The notes beneath the pieces were generated by a model that saw only the letters and a list, made by a program, of their open reading frames with translations, was not told the origin of the DNA and did no database searches. A stretch of 64,000 nucleotides of DNA from JBELHR01 sp049606855 (GTDB lineage Bacteria; Bacteroidota; Bacteroidia; Flavobacteriales; Flavobacteriaceae). The first letter of the stretch is position 1. Every line of letters starts with the position of its first letter. The stretch spans positions 186,001 to 250,000 of the forward strand of contig JBMYVY010000003.1 in the NCBI GenBank assembly GCA_049606855.1. The letters run 5' to 3'. Made by a program: the position numbers and the translations under genes. This document shows, piece by piece, positions 7,645 to 16,562 of this stretch.

Positions 7645-7896
7645 ATGGCAAATCACAAATCAGCCTTAAAGAGAATTAGAAGCAACGAGGCAAAGAGACT
7701 TAGAAATAAGTATCAACACAAAACCACTCGTAATGCTGTGAGAGACCTGCGTGCTACTACGGATAAGAAGGAAGCTGAAGCTTTATTACCTGCAGTTGTT
7801 GGAATGTTAAACAAATTGGCGAAGAACAATATTATCCACAAAAACAAAGTGAGTAATCTTCAGTCAAAGTTGACAAAACACGTAGCTTCTTTATAG
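7645..7896 (+). CDS. rpsT: 30S ribosomal protein S20, copy 2
   Basis: Second 83-residue S20, intact and with the same start context as copy 1. Three amino acid changes (42, 50, 66) lie in the helical middle. Nearly all other differences between the copies are silent, so both genes appear to be under purifying selection. Its own promoter and terminator make it an independent unit. Confidence 0.95.
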   Translation: MANHKSALKRIRSNEAKRLRNKYQHKTTRNAVRDLRATTDKKEAEALLPAVVGMLNKLAKNNIIHKNKVSNLQSKLTKHVASL

Positions 7897-7915
7897 GCTT
7901 ACAATTGAAAATATT

Positions 7916-7944
7916 AAGCATCCTTTTTAGGATGCTTTTTTTTT
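7916..7944 (+). terminator. Terminator of rpsT copy 2
   Basis: Stem AAGCATCC / GGATGCTT with loop TTTTTA, then a run of T. It ends 3 bases before the convergent rodA stop, and A residues flank the other side, so it may also stop rodA transcription. Confidence 0.82.
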
Positions 7945-7946
7945 GT

Positions 7947-9224
7947 CTACCACTCAGTATCTTTTGCGGCGTCTAATTTGATAAAAATAAAAAGTAAAAG
8001 TGTGAAACCCCACAAACCTGACCCTCCATAACTAAAGAAGGGGAGTGGAATACCAATGGTTGGTAAAAGCCCGATTACCATTCCAATATTGATGAAAAAA
8101 TGGAAGAAAAAGATACTGGCTATACCGTATCCGTAAATTCTGGTGAAATTGTTTCGTTGCTTTTCTGCAGCATAAATGATTCTGAGGATGAATATAATCC
8201 ACAATAAAACTACTAAAGTAGAACCAACAAAACCCCATTCTTCTCCAATTGTAGAGAAAATGTAATCTGTGGATTGCTCGGGTACAAAATTTCCTTGGGT
8301 TCTATCACCGTTTAAAAAACCTTTACCTCCAAAACCGCCAGAGCTTATTGTTAATATGGATTGATTCGTATTGTATCCTATTCCTTGTGTATCTGACTTC
8401 TGTCCCAATAATAGACTAAATCGGTCTCTATGTCTCTGTTCGAAAACATTGTTGAATACATAGGACACACTTCCGATCCAAAGTGCACATATTAGATACA
8501 CACTGATCACTTTTGGAATTTGAAACTTTAAGCTGTATTTAGTGAATAGTTGAATGTAAATTAGAATTAATGTAATCGTCGCAAAAGTCCCTAATACCAC
8601 AGGTCTAAACCCAAATATCAAGGTCAAAATAAACAAGGTGATTGCAAGTAACCCTACCCCGAGGTAACTCCCAGGAAGCCCCTCTCTATACAGGACATAA
8701 AATAATGAAATATAAACAATTGCAGAGCCTGGGTCAGGTTGAATAGTAATTAGGAATGCCGGTATAAGTAATAGGGTTAATGCTTTGGTTTGGTTACTGA
8801 GGTATTTTAAATCAAATTGTCTATCACTTAACAACCTTGCTAATGCTAAACAAGTAGCCATTTTCGCAAACTCAGAAGGTTGTAGGGTAAAACTCCCGAA
8901 TCCATACCAGGAAGTAGCTCCATTGATGTTTTTTCCAAACAAAAAGAGTCCAGCAAGAGATAACATGGAAGTCACATAAATTATTCCAGAAAAACGTTCA
9001 ATCAGTTTAGAGTCCAGGAGAAGAATAATAAAGATGATAACAAAACTCATTCCTATCCATACAAGTTGCTTTCCGTACTGAGTTGATAAATCAAACACTT
9101 CAAAATCCTCTACATTATCAATAGAAGCTGCAAATATATTAAGCCAACCAAATCCGATTAAAGCCAAAAATAAAAGGATTAAAATCCAATCCAGTTTAAA
9201 GATGATATTACTCTCCTGTCTCAT
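7947..9224 (-). CDS. rodA: Rod-shape peptidoglycan polymerase RodA
   Basis: SEDS-family glycosyltransferase that polymerises lipid II during cell elongation with PBP2. The 425 residues hold about ten membrane segments starting at LDWILILLFLALIGFGWL. SEDS signatures are visible: QPSEFAKMATCLALARLL, TIQPDPGSAIVY, PEQSTDYIFSTIGEEWGF and the C-terminal PLPFFSYGGSGLWG. Last gene of the mreBCD-pbp2-rodA operon; its start overlaps the pbp2 end by 17 bases, which suggests translational coupling. Confidence 0.96.
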   Translation of the reverse strand: MRQESNIIFKLDWILILLFLALIGFGWLNIFAASIDNVEDFEVFDLSTQYGKQLVWIGMSFVIIFIILLLDSKLIERFSGIIYVTSMLSLAGLFLFGKNINGATSWYGFGSFTLQPSEFAKMATCLALARLLSDRQFDLKYLSNQTKALTLLLIPAFLITIQPDPGSAIVYISLFYVLYREGLPGSYLGVGLLAITLFILTLIFGFRPVVLGTFATITLILIYIQLFTKYSLKFQIPKVISVYLICALWIGSVSYVFNNVFEQRHRDRFSLLLGQKSDTQGIGYNTNQSILTISSGGFGGKGFLNGDRTQGNFVPEQSTDYIFSTIGEEWGFVGSTLVVLLWIIFILRIIYAAEKQRNNFTRIYGYGIASIFFFHFFINIGMVIGLLPTIGIPLPFFSYGGSGLWGFTLLLFIFIKLDAAKDTEW

Positions 9225-11079
9225 AGTAAAGTTCTGGATTCAGTTGTCGGTTGTATTGCTCTTGAAGGCTTGCTTGAGAAATAGAGTTTTCTAAATAGGT
9301 TCTACTTACCCCGCCATTCATGTATTTTTCAATCATTAAACTAGCTATTGGTGCAGCATATGTAGCTCCGTAACCTCCGTTTTCAACAAAAACAGCTAAT
9401 GCAATTTTCGGGTCTTTTTTAGGGGCGAATGCTACAAATATAGAATGATCTTCAAGTTCAATCTTATTTCCATTAAATCGAATATAATTTTGTACTGTAC
9501 CGGTTTTGCCACACATCTCTAATTCAGGAATATTCACCCATCTTCCCGTTCCAGTTTTAAAAACATCGTGCATACCTTCAATCACAGGCTCGAAATGCTC
9601 CGTTTGAATAGTGGTTTGATGCTTTTGAATAAATTTTGGATTTAGGTTAGGTCGATCTTCTATTTTTTTAATGAAATGAGGGGTATAATAATAGCCTCGA
9701 TTTGCTATTGCTGCCGTCATATTGGCCAATTGAATAGGGGTCGTCTGAATTTCTCCTTGTCCTATTGCATTTGAAATAGTTGTTACCGCCCTCCAACTGC
9801 CTGTTGGGTAATAGCGATTATAAAAACTTGATTCTGGAATCAATCCTTTTTGACCAGATGGTAAATCATATCCTAAATAGTTTCCTAGGCCAAAACTTTT
9901 TACATGCTTCGCCCAATTATCCATTCCTTGTTCAGTATTTGGGTATTTTTCTATGATTCGTCTGTATGTGTTCGAAAAATAAGAATTACAAGATTTCGCT
10001 AAACCCAGTTGTAAAGCAATAGGTTTGTCCCATATACCGCAATGACATCCCATAAATTCATTCGGACGATTTCCGTATTTATAACCGTTATAACAACGAA
10101 ATGCGGTTTGTGGGCTAATCACCCCTTCTTGTAACCCAATAAGACCGTTGAGCATTTTAAATGGAGAGCCCGGAGCATATTGCGCCTGAAGCCCTCGGTC
10201 GAACATGGGTTTATTTATACTGTCTCCAAAGAAGATTACCGAATTTCTTGATCTTTTACGTCCCACCATTAAATTAGGATCGTAACTAGGGGCAGTTATC
10301 AGTGCCAAAACCTCTCCAGTTTTTGGTTCAATGGCCACGATGCCACCCCGTTTACCTTGCATTAACAACTCTCCGTATTGTTGTAAGGCACTGTCTAAAG
10401 TAAGCGTCAGGTCAGCCCCTGGTTTGGCTGCTTGATCCAAACTCCCCTCTTTATAGGGGCCTATAATTTTATTGAGTCTATCTCGCTGCTTGAATTGCAC
10501 TCCTTTAATTCCTCTTAATTCATTTTCATACTGTTTTTCTACCCCTAAAGTACCAACGATTTCACCTTGTTGATAATAGTCATTTTTAGAGGCTAATTCT
10601 TCATTCACCTCATTTACATAGCCCAAAACATTTGCTGCACTTGGTATAGGGTAAGATCTTAATGCCCTTTTTTGAATATAAAATCCTTTATATCTGAACA
10701 TTTTTTCTTGCAGCAATGCATAGTCTTCTTTTGATACTTGAGAAATTAGTACCGAAGGAAGTCTTGGGGAATAACGCTTCGCTTTTACAAACCGTTGTTC
10801 AAGAAATTTTTTATCAATTTTGAGTAAACTGCAAAACTCCAAAGTATCAAAAGGTTGAACTTCGTTAGGAGTAATCATCACGTCGTAGGATTGTTGATTG
10901 GCAACTAATAAGGTTCCATTTCGATCATAAATATAACCTCTTTCGGGGTATTCATATATTTTTTTGACAGTGGAAAAATTATTTGAATTTGTATCAACAA
11001 TTTGAAGTTGAAATAGTTTGACTATAAAAGTGAGTCCAACTAGAATTATACTAACCACTAAAATCAATCCTCTCTTCAT
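9208..11079 (-). CDS. mrdA: Penicillin-binding protein 2 (elongasome transpeptidase)
   Basis: Class B PBP, 623 residues, anchored by one N-terminal membrane segment (about residues 5-25) with the dimerisation/pedestal domain up to about 230. Transpeptidase motifs: SPFK with catalytic Ser305 and Lys308, SCN (SxN) further on, and KTG at about 525 (CGKTGTVQN). With RodA it builds side-wall peptidoglycan and is the beta-lactam target of rod elongation. It starts 2 bases after mreD and overlaps rodA. Confidence 0.95.
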   Translation of the reverse strand: MKRGLILVVSIILVGLTFIVKLFQLQIVDTNSNNFSTVKKIYEYPERGYIYDRNGTLLVANQQSYDVMITPNEVQPFDTLEFCSLLKIDKKFLEQRFVKAKRYSPRLPSVLISQVSKEDYALLQEKMFRYKGFYIQKRALRSYPIPSAANVLGYVNEVNEELASKNDYYQQGEIVGTLGVEKQYENELRGIKGVQFKQRDRLNKIIGPYKEGSLDQAAKPGADLTLTLDSALQQYGELLMQGKRGGIVAIEPKTGEVLALITAPSYDPNLMVGRKRSRNSVIFFGDSINKPMFDRGLQAQYAPGSPFKMLNGLIGLQEGVISPQTAFRCYNGYKYGNRPNEFMGCHCGIWDKPIALQLGLAKSCNSYFSNTYRRIIEKYPNTEQGMDNWAKHVKSFGLGNYLGYDLPSGQKGLIPESSFYNRYYPTGSWRAVTTISNAIGQGEIQTTPIQLANMTAAIANRGYYYTPHFIKKIEDRPNLNPKFIQKHQTTIQTEHFEPVIEGMHDVFKTGTGRWVNIPELEMCGKTGTVQNYIRFNGNKIELEDHSIFVAFAPKKDPKIALAVFVENGGYGATYAAPIASLMIEKYMNGGVSRTYLENSISQASLQEQYNRQLNPELYYETGE

Positions 11080-11081
11080 AT

Positions 11082-11588
11082 CTATCTGGGCTTAGTGAAG
11101 GTAAATATACCAAGGATCAAAATAAAAAATGTTGCAAAAGTGCTCAATAAAGATTTCAGGATAATACTTCTTATATATTCCGTTGAAAAATAACTCATAC
11201 TATATAGCATTAGGCAAAACATAAGAGTCATTAAGAAAATAAAACTCAAGCCTTTATCTAGTGGTATTTGACGTAAATGAAAATTATTGTAATCAATGTC
11301 ATTATTTCCCAATACAAATTTTAGAATGGGAAGTCTTAAATATGCGCATAAGGTCATTGACATAGCATTAATACCTCCTGTACCTGCTGAAATATCGATA
11401 AGTAAACCAAAAACAAAACTACTGATAAATAAGCCAAATCGATTTTCGGTAAGTGGATAAAGCAAAACGAAGGCGATATATGGGTACAATTTTATATAAG
11501 GTCCAATTTCAATATGGTTAAAAACCAGAATTTGAAGAAAATATAAAAACATCCCCTGAATCAGTATGTTAATTGTTCTATTGTTCAC
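11082..11588 (-). CDS. mreD: Rod-shape-determining protein MreD
   Basis: A 168-residue integral membrane protein with about five to six hydrophobic segments (for example MFLYFLQILVFN, FVFGLLIDISAG, FIFLMTLMFCLM). The family is poorly conserved, but the position between mreC and pbp2 and the FGLLIDISAGTGGINAMS stretch fit MreD. It couples the elongasome with MreC. It overlaps the mreC end by 11 bases. Confidence 0.88.
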   Translation of the reverse strand: MNNRTINILIQGMFLYFLQILVFNHIEIGPYIKLYPYIAFVLLYPLTENRFGLFISSFVFGLLIDISAGTGGINAMSMTLCAYLRLPILKFVLGNNDIDYNNFHLRQIPLDKGLSFIFLMTLMFCLMLYSMSYFSTEYIRSIILKSLLSTFATFFILILGIFTFTKPR

Positions 11589-12393
11589 GAGCTAGGTTTT
11601 CTAAATTTAAAATTTCTGCAGCATCTTCGTTTTTGATAATATAGGCATTTGATAGTGATGCCATATCATTGAACAATTCAATTTCAATTGATTTGTAGGT
11701 TTTATCTCTACTTTCTAAACTGCTAACCCTTCCAATTGGTATACCGTCTGGAAAGATTATAGACCTTCCACCTGTTACGATAGTATCCCCAATTTCAACC
11801 GTAGCTTGACGAGGAATATCTTCAATTTGAACGCGGTTATAATTTCTACCATTCCATGAAATTGTTCCGAAATAATTGCTGTTTTTTAACCGAGCGTTGA
11901 TTTTTATATTGGAATTCAAAATGGAAAGTATTGAGGCGTAATTATTCGAAACGTTGTTTACAATACCCAAAACTCCTTTGTCATTAATAAGTCCCATATC
12001 TACTTCGATACCCTGCTGTTTACCGCTACTAATAATGAGGAAATTGTCTAAATTCTTGTATTGATTTAAGATGATTTCTGTTTGAATCAATTCAAAACTC
12101 TCATTGATAGTATCTTGAATTATGGTGTCTGTTCGCTCCTTTAGGGCTACTAATTGCTTCATTAACCTAAAGTTGTCATCAACCAGGATTTTATTGTCTT
12201 TTTCGAGTTTGAAATAGCTGCTAAAATTGAAAATTCTTTTGTTTATCGATGCATTGAATGCATTTGAAGCATTGATATACTTCGTCTTCTGATAACTGTG
12301 GTAGTTTAAAGTTAGAATTAAACCTATTGATTCTAGCAATAGGAATAATAAGAAGAATCTGTATTTCTGAAGTAATGAAATTAACTGATGCAT
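11578..12393 (-). CDS. mreC: Rod-shape-determining protein MreC
   Basis: A 271-residue bitopic protein: an N-terminal membrane helix (about residues 12-30), a coiled coil (about 60-95) and a periplasmic beta domain with family motifs ISSGKQQGIEVDMGLINDKG and GDTIVTGGRSIIFPDGIPIG. MreC links cytoplasmic MreB with PBP2/RodA. It lies 8 bases after mreB and overlaps mreD. Confidence 0.93.
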   Translation of the reverse strand: MHQLISLLQKYRFFLLFLLLESIGLILTLNYHSYQKTKYINASNAFNASINKRIFNFSSYFKLEKDNKILVDDNFRLMKQLVALKERTDTIIQDTINESFELIQTEIILNQYKNLDNFLIISSGKQQGIEVDMGLINDKGVLGIVNNVSNNYASILSILNSNIKINARLKNSNYFGTISWNGRNYNRVQIEDIPRQATVEIGDTIVTGGRSIIFPDGIPIGRVSSLESRDKTYKSIEIELFNDMASLSNAYIIKNEDAAEILNLENLAREQ

Positions 12394-12401
12394 ATGATCG
12401 A

Positions 12402-13430
12402 TTATTTCATTAAGACACTCTTATATTTATCAAGTTCTTTAAGGGCAATTCCGGTTCCACGTACAACGGCTCTTAAGGGGTCTTCAGCAATATACACAGG
12501 TAAATCCGTTTTTCGAGAAAGTCGCTTATCCAATCCTCTTAACATGGAACCACCTCCTGCTAAATAAATTCCAGTATTATAGATGTCAGCAGCCAATTCT
12601 GGCGGAGTTTGAGACAAAGCCTCCATAACTGAATCCTCAATTCTCAAAATTGATTTGTCAAGGGCCTTTGCTATTTCTCTATACGAAATCTGAACCTGTT
12701 TAGGTTTACCACTTAACAAGTCTCTACCTTGAACAAGCATGTCATCAGGTGGGCTTTCTAAATCTTCAGTTGCCGCACCTATTTGAATTTTAATTTTTTC
12801 TGCAGTTCGTTCCCCGATGTAAAGGTTGTGTTGAGTCCTCATGAAATACATGATGTCATTGGTGAATAAATCCCCGGCAATCTTTACAGATTTATCACAC
12901 ACAATCCCGGATAAAGCAATCACTGCAATTTCTGTTGTCCCTCCACCAATATCAATAATCATATTTCCTTTTGGTTCCATGATATCAATTCCAACACCAA
13001 TAGCGGCAGCCATTGGTTCGTAGATAAGATAAACTTCTTTTGCATTCATGTGTAAAGCAGAGTCTCTTACGGCTCTTTTCTCAACCTCTGTAATTCCAGA
13101 AGGAATACAAATAACCATGCGAAGTGCAGGTGGGAATAGTCTCTTTTTGATGCTTGGAATTCTTTTTACAAACTCCTTGATCATTTCTTCAGAAGCCTGA
13201 AAATCTGCAATAACACCATCCTTTAAGGGACGAATTGTTTTTATGTTCTCATGGGTTTTTCCTTGCATTCTATTTGCATCTTCACCAATAGCAATAATTT
13301 TACCTGTTGCCCGATTCCTAGCAACAATGGAAGGGCTATCAATTACTACCTTTCCACCGTGAATTATCAAGGTATTTGCTGTACCTAAATCTATCGCTAT
13401 GTCTTCTGTCATGAAGTCAAAAAATCCCAT
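12402..13430 (-). CDS. mreB: Actin-like rod-shape protein MreB
   Basis: A 342-residue actin-fold ATPase that forms filaments orienting side-wall synthesis. Visible: phosphate-1 motif IDLGTANTLIIHGGKVV near the N-terminus, phosphate-2 DIGGGTTEIAVI, and adenosine motif AGGGSMLRGLDKRL. The amphipathic start MGFFDFMTE fits a membrane-targeting end. First gene of the mreBCD-pbp2-rodA run; purH is 56 bases upstream on the same strand, and a -7-like TATATTTA lies between them, so mreB may be read from its own promoter as well as from purH. Confidence 0.97.
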   Translation of the reverse strand: MGFFDFMTEDIAIDLGTANTLIIHGGKVVIDSPSIVARNRATGKIIAIGEDANRMQGKTHENIKTIRPLKDGVIADFQASEEMIKEFVKRIPSIKKRLFPPALRMVICIPSGITEVEKRAVRDSALHMNAKEVYLIYEPMAAAIGVGIDIMEPKGNMIIDIGGGTTEIAVIALSGIVCDKSVKIAGDLFTNDIMYFMRTQHNLYIGERTAEKIKIQIGAATEDLESPPDDMLVQGRDLLSGKPKQVQISYREIAKALDKSILRIEDSVMEALSQTPPELAADIYNTGIYLAGGGSMLRGLDKRLSRKTDLPVYIAEDPLRAVVRGTGIALKELDKYKSVLMK

Positions 13431-13486
13431 GCTGCTCGTCTAATTAATTTGGCTAAATATAGATTAAAAATATAAGGAATCTAAAT

Positions 13487-15013
13487 TTAATGTTTAAAAT
13501 GTCTTGTTCCTGTCATAACCATTTTCATTCTTGCTTTATTACAAAAATCAATGGAAAGCTGATCTTTAATACTACCCCCTGGCTGTATTACTGCTTTAAT
13601 CCCAGCTTTTGAGGCAATTTCAACACAATCAGGGAAGGGGAAAAATGCATCTGATGCCATTACTGCATCGTGTAAATCAAACCCAAAGGCCTGGGCCTTT
13701 GCAATTGCTTGATTTAAGGCGTCAACTCTTGAAGTTTGACCTGTCCCACTAGCTAATAATTGTCCGTTTTTTGCTAAAACTATAGTATTAGATTTTGTGT
13801 TTTTGCACAGTTTTGAAGCGAAAATTAAATCGTCAATTTCGACTTGAGTTGGACTTAACTCTGTCGCTACTTTTAAGTCGTTTTCTGAATCGGTAATTGA
13901 GTCTTTTTCTTGGCTTAAAAATCCGTTCAGAGCGGTTCTCCAATGTCTTTTAGGTAGTTCAATTTCTTTTTGAACTAAGATTATTCTATTTTTCTTTTGG
14001 CTAAGAATATCAAAAGCCTCTTGACTGTATGAAGGAGCTATAACTACTTCACAGAATAATTTATGTATTTCAGTAGCTGTTTCAGCATCAATTTCTCGAT
14101 TTGAAATCAAAATCCCTCCGAATGCCGAAACTGGATCTCCAGCTAATGCATCTACATAAGCTTGTCGAATAGTATCTCGAGTCGCTAAACCACAAGCATT
14201 GTTGTGTTTTAAAATGGCAAAGGTCGGTTTGTCATTCTTAAATTCTTCCATAAGTTGAACAGCTGCATCAACGTCCAGAAGATTATTATAGGACAATTCT
14301 TTTCCATGCAACTTGTCAAATAACCCGTCAAGATCACCAACAAAGTATCCTTTTTGATGAGGGTTTTCTCCATAACGCAATTCAGTTGCTTTTCCTATTA
14401 CAGGTTTTTCAGCAGCAGAATCTTCATTCATATAATTGAAGATAGCGGTATCATAATGTGAAGAAAGTTGGAAGGCATTGGCTGCAAAATTACGACGCTG
14501 CTCTTCATTAAATGACCCTTCTTGAGCAGTTAAAAGCTGCTCAAAAGTTTCGTATTGCTCCATAGACGAAACACATAAAACTTCTTTAAAATTCTTTGCT
14601 GCTGCGCGAATTAGCGAGATACCACCAATATCGATTTTTTCAATAATTTCCGAGTGTGTTCCACCGGCTGCAACAGTTTTTTCAAATGGATATAAATCTA
14701 CAATGACCAAATCAATTTCAGGAATTGCATAATTTTCCATCTGTTCACGATCGTCTTTTAAGAATCTTCTGCCCAAAATACCGCCAAAAATTTTAGGATG
14801 TAAGGTCTTTACTCGACCTCCTAAAATTGCAGGATATGATGTTAAGTCTTCCACTGGAATAACAGGTACACCGAGGTCCTTAATGAACTGTTCAGTTCCC
14901 CCTGTTGAAAATATCCTAACTCCTTGTTTATTAAGGGTTTCTACTATAGGTCCAAGACCGTCTTTATGAAAGACAGAAATTAAGGCTGATTTGATTTTTA
15001 TATTTGTATCCAT
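13487..15013 (-). CDS. purH: Bifunctional AICAR formyltransferase/IMP cyclohydrolase
   Basis: Catalyses the last two steps of IMP synthesis. The N-terminal cyclohydrolase domain shows FSTGGTEQFI and GGRVKTLHPKIFGGIL. The formyltransferase domain shows LRYGENPHQKG, the catalytic Lys-His pair at 269-270 (LKHNNACGLA), SDAFFPFPDC and the C-terminal TGTRHFKH. The 508-residue length is normal. A strong promoter lies 19 bases upstream of the ATG. Confidence 0.97.
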   Translation of the reverse strand: MDTNIKIKSALISVFHKDGLGPIVETLNKQGVRIFSTGGTEQFIKDLGVPVIPVEDLTSYPAILGGRVKTLHPKIFGGILGRRFLKDDREQMENYAIPEIDLVIVDLYPFEKTVAAGGTHSEIIEKIDIGGISLIRAAAKNFKEVLCVSSMEQYETFEQLLTAQEGSFNEEQRRNFAANAFQLSSHYDTAIFNYMNEDSAAEKPVIGKATELRYGENPHQKGYFVGDLDGLFDKLHGKELSYNNLLDVDAAVQLMEEFKNDKPTFAILKHNNACGLATRDTIRQAYVDALAGDPVSAFGGILISNREIDAETATEIHKLFCEVVIAPSYSQEAFDILSQKKNRIILVQKEIELPKRHWRTALNGFLSQEKDSITDSENDLKVATELSPTQVEIDDLIFASKLCKNTKSNTIVLAKNGQLLASGTGQTSRVDALNQAIAKAQAFGFDLHDAVMASDAFFPFPDCVEIASKAGIKAVIQPGGSIKDQLSIDFCNKARMKMVMTGTRHFKH

Positions 15014-15032
15014 GCTGCTTTGAAATTACTAA

Positions 15033-15063
15033 CAAAACTACATAAACCCAATGGCTATTACAA
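15033..15063 (-). promoter_or_regulatory. Promoter of purH
   Basis: On the minus strand: TTG (rc of 15061-15063), 20 bases, TAGTTTTG (rc of 15033-15040), a full Bacteroidota match ending 19 bases before the purH ATG. I see no palindromic operator next to it. Confidence 0.6.
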
Positions 15064-15085
15064 CATCTATTAAACAAAAAAACAA

Positions 15086-15553
15086 CTATTTTTTTGTCAT
15101 CTCAGTAATATTTGAAAGTTGTCCAACTTCCTTGCAAATAAACTCTAGTAATTTCTCATCTTCTTCTTTAAAGGCAGCGACTGTGTGAGAGTCAATATCT
15201 ATTTGACCAATATTTTCTCCTTTGACAAAAATTGGAATGACAATTTCAGACTTTACTTTCCATCCGCATGAAATATAATTGTCTTGTGCACTGACATCTT
15301 CAACTACGAAATTCTCATTACTTAAGGCTACTTGCCCACAAATCCCTTTTCCGAATGGGATAATAACATGATCAGTTTCTTCCCCTGTATAAGGTCCAAG
15401 TTTTAATTCTTTTTTGTCCCCATGCTTAAAGTAAAAGCCCACCCAATCGTAAGTATCAAATTCATTTTCTAGTAGCACAGTGATTGCTAATAATTTATCT
15501 TCATTTGACTGATTTCCGGAAAGTATATCTAAAATATTATCTTTAATTTGCAT
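15086..15553 (-). CDS. GAF-domain protein, free Met-R-sulfoxide reductase-like
   Basis: A 155-residue single GAF domain. FGKGICGQVA (Cys72) and SCGWKVKSEIVIPI (Cys96) match the two key cysteines of fRMsr; their spacing of 24 equals that of Cys94 and Cys118 in the E. coli enzyme. The third E. coli cysteine (Cys84) is not present (His62 at that place). GQIDIDSH near 117-123 is also typical. Likely role: reduction of free methionine-R-sulfoxide. Its start codon is only 17 bases from the divergent xrtF start, so its promoter must lie inside xrtF. Confidence 0.82.
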   Translation of the reverse strand: MQIKDNILDILSGNQSNEDKLLAITVLLENEFDTYDWVGFYFKHGDKKELKLGPYTGEETDHVIIPFGKGICGQVALSNENFVVEDVSAQDNYISCGWKVKSEIVIPIFVKGENIGQIDIDSHTVAAFKEEDEKLLEFICKEVGQLSNITEMTKK

Positions 15554-15570
15554 AACCTATTTAATTTACT

Positions 15571-16152
15571 GTGCAAATAAACAAAATCAAATCCAAACTT
15601 GGTCCACTGTGGTTTCTTCTTAAGTTTTTTTTAAGTTATGGGATTCTATTTTTTGGATATTCCCTATTTATTTCTGCGGATACCTCGATCAGTCCTCATT
15701 TTAGTTGCGATTCGATCACAGAAAGAGTGGCATTGGATTCATCTGAATTGATAGAACTCTTTGGATATGAAAGTTCTACTGTTCAAAGCACTTATGGTTT
15801 GTCAATGGATTTAAGAATTAACGGTAGGATGATAGCCCGTGTTATTGAAGGTTGTAATGCCGTTAGCATCATGCTTTTGTTTATTGCTTTTATGATTGCC
15901 TTTTCCAATAAGATCAAGACTACTGTGATTTATACAATAAGTGGGATTTTTATCTTGTACTTGGTAAATATTCTGAGAATAGCCTTGCTTACAATCGGAC
16001 TGTATGAAGTTCCTCAATATGGTGAGGTTTTACATGAGCTAGTGTTTCCGGCTATACTTTATGGGGTTACCCTAACTTTATGGATTGTTTGGATTAAAAA
16101 ATATGCGCCAAAACCAAAACCAAAACCAAAATCAAATGAAGAGAAGAATTAG
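15571..16152 (+). CDS. xrtF: Exosortase family protein XrtF
   Basis: An integral membrane cysteine protease/transpeptidase-like protein of 193 residues with about five to six membrane segments. The exosortase triad is visible: Cys95 in EGCNAVSIM, Arg136 in NILRIAL and His155 in LHELVFPAILYG. XrtF is the flavobacterial exosortase with no known sorted substrate. The only usable start in this frame is GTG at 15571, since an in-frame stop lies just upstream and the next Met is at residue 79. The C-terminus is a Lys-Pro repeat (PKPKPKPK) coded by four CCAAAA units. The next gene is its usual partner, overlapping by 17 bases. Confidence 0.9.
   Translation: MQINKIKSKLGPLWFLLKFFLSYGILFFGYSLFISADTSISPHFSCDSITERVALDSSELIELFGYESSTVQSTYGLSMDLRINGRMIARVIEGCNAVSIMLLFIAFMIAFSNKIKTTVIYTISGIFILYLVNILRIALLTIGLYEVPQYGEVLHELVFPAILYGVTLTLWIVWIKKYAPKPKPKPKSNEEKN
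16108..16131. repeat. Four CCAAAA hexamers at the xrtF 3' end
   Basis: Four perfect tandem CCAAAA units encode the Lys-Pro tail of XrtF, directly before the start of the partner gene. Slippage would change the tail by whole dipeptides without a frameshift. Confidence 0.8.
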
Positions 16153-16552
16153 CGCATTAGTCATTTGCTTCATTTTATTTGCTTTATATCGATTTTCAGA
16201 ATCATGGTTCTACGAACCTTTGCATGGTTTTTTTCATCATCAATCCATGCCTATGCCGAAAATAGATAAAGGTTTGTACTTGTTCGAGATTGGCTTTAAA
16301 ATGCTTATTAATTTTGCAATTTCTTATCTCTGTATTGCTTTGTTTTTTAGAAGTAAAAAATATAACAAATCCGCATTACGGGCATTTCTGTACGTGGGTA
16401 TAAGTGTTTATATTTTGTATGTATTGCAAGTTATTTACGACTTTCCAAATGGAAAAATGTTCGGCTATTATACGCGAAGGGTTTTGATTCATCCGTTATT
16501 ACTACTCGTTCTTTTAGCAAGTTTCTATTTTGATTCTAGAAAAAATCCTTAA
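16136..16552 (+). CDS. Exosortase F system-associated membrane protein
   Basis: A 138-residue protein with about four membrane segments (ISALVICFILFALYRF, MLINFAISYLCIALFF, AFLYVGISVYILYVLQV, LLLLVLLASFYF) and the region YTRRVLIHPLLLL. This N-terminus (MKRRISAL), the length and the location right after xrtF fit the exosortase F-associated family. I chose ATG 16136 over in-frame 16085 or 16103 because those would translate the hexamer repeat as Gln-Asn and extend the overlap with xrtF. Confidence 0.8.
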   Translation: MKRRISALVICFILFALYRFSESWFYEPLHGFFHHQSMPMPKIDKGLYLFEIGFKMLINFAISYLCIALFFRSKKYNKSALRAFLYVGISVYILYVLQVIYDFPNGKMFGYYTRRVLIHPLLLLVLLASFYFDSRKNP

Positions 16553-16562
16553 ATTTGAATCG

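Larger units (their letters stand above)
7018..7896. repeat. Tandem duplication of a promoter-tRNA-Glu-rpsT unit
   Basis: Two direct copies at a constant offset of 492 bases: -7 element 7018 and 7510, tRNA 7048 and 7540, rpsT 7153 and 7645. From just before the tRNA to position 7232 I find no difference between copies (about 190 bases). Within 7233-7320 I count about 20 differences against copy 2, nearly all at third codon positions, and only three in the rest of rpsT. Each copy ends in its own, unrelated terminator hairpin. The divergence rules out a simple assembly artefact. Confidence 0.93.
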
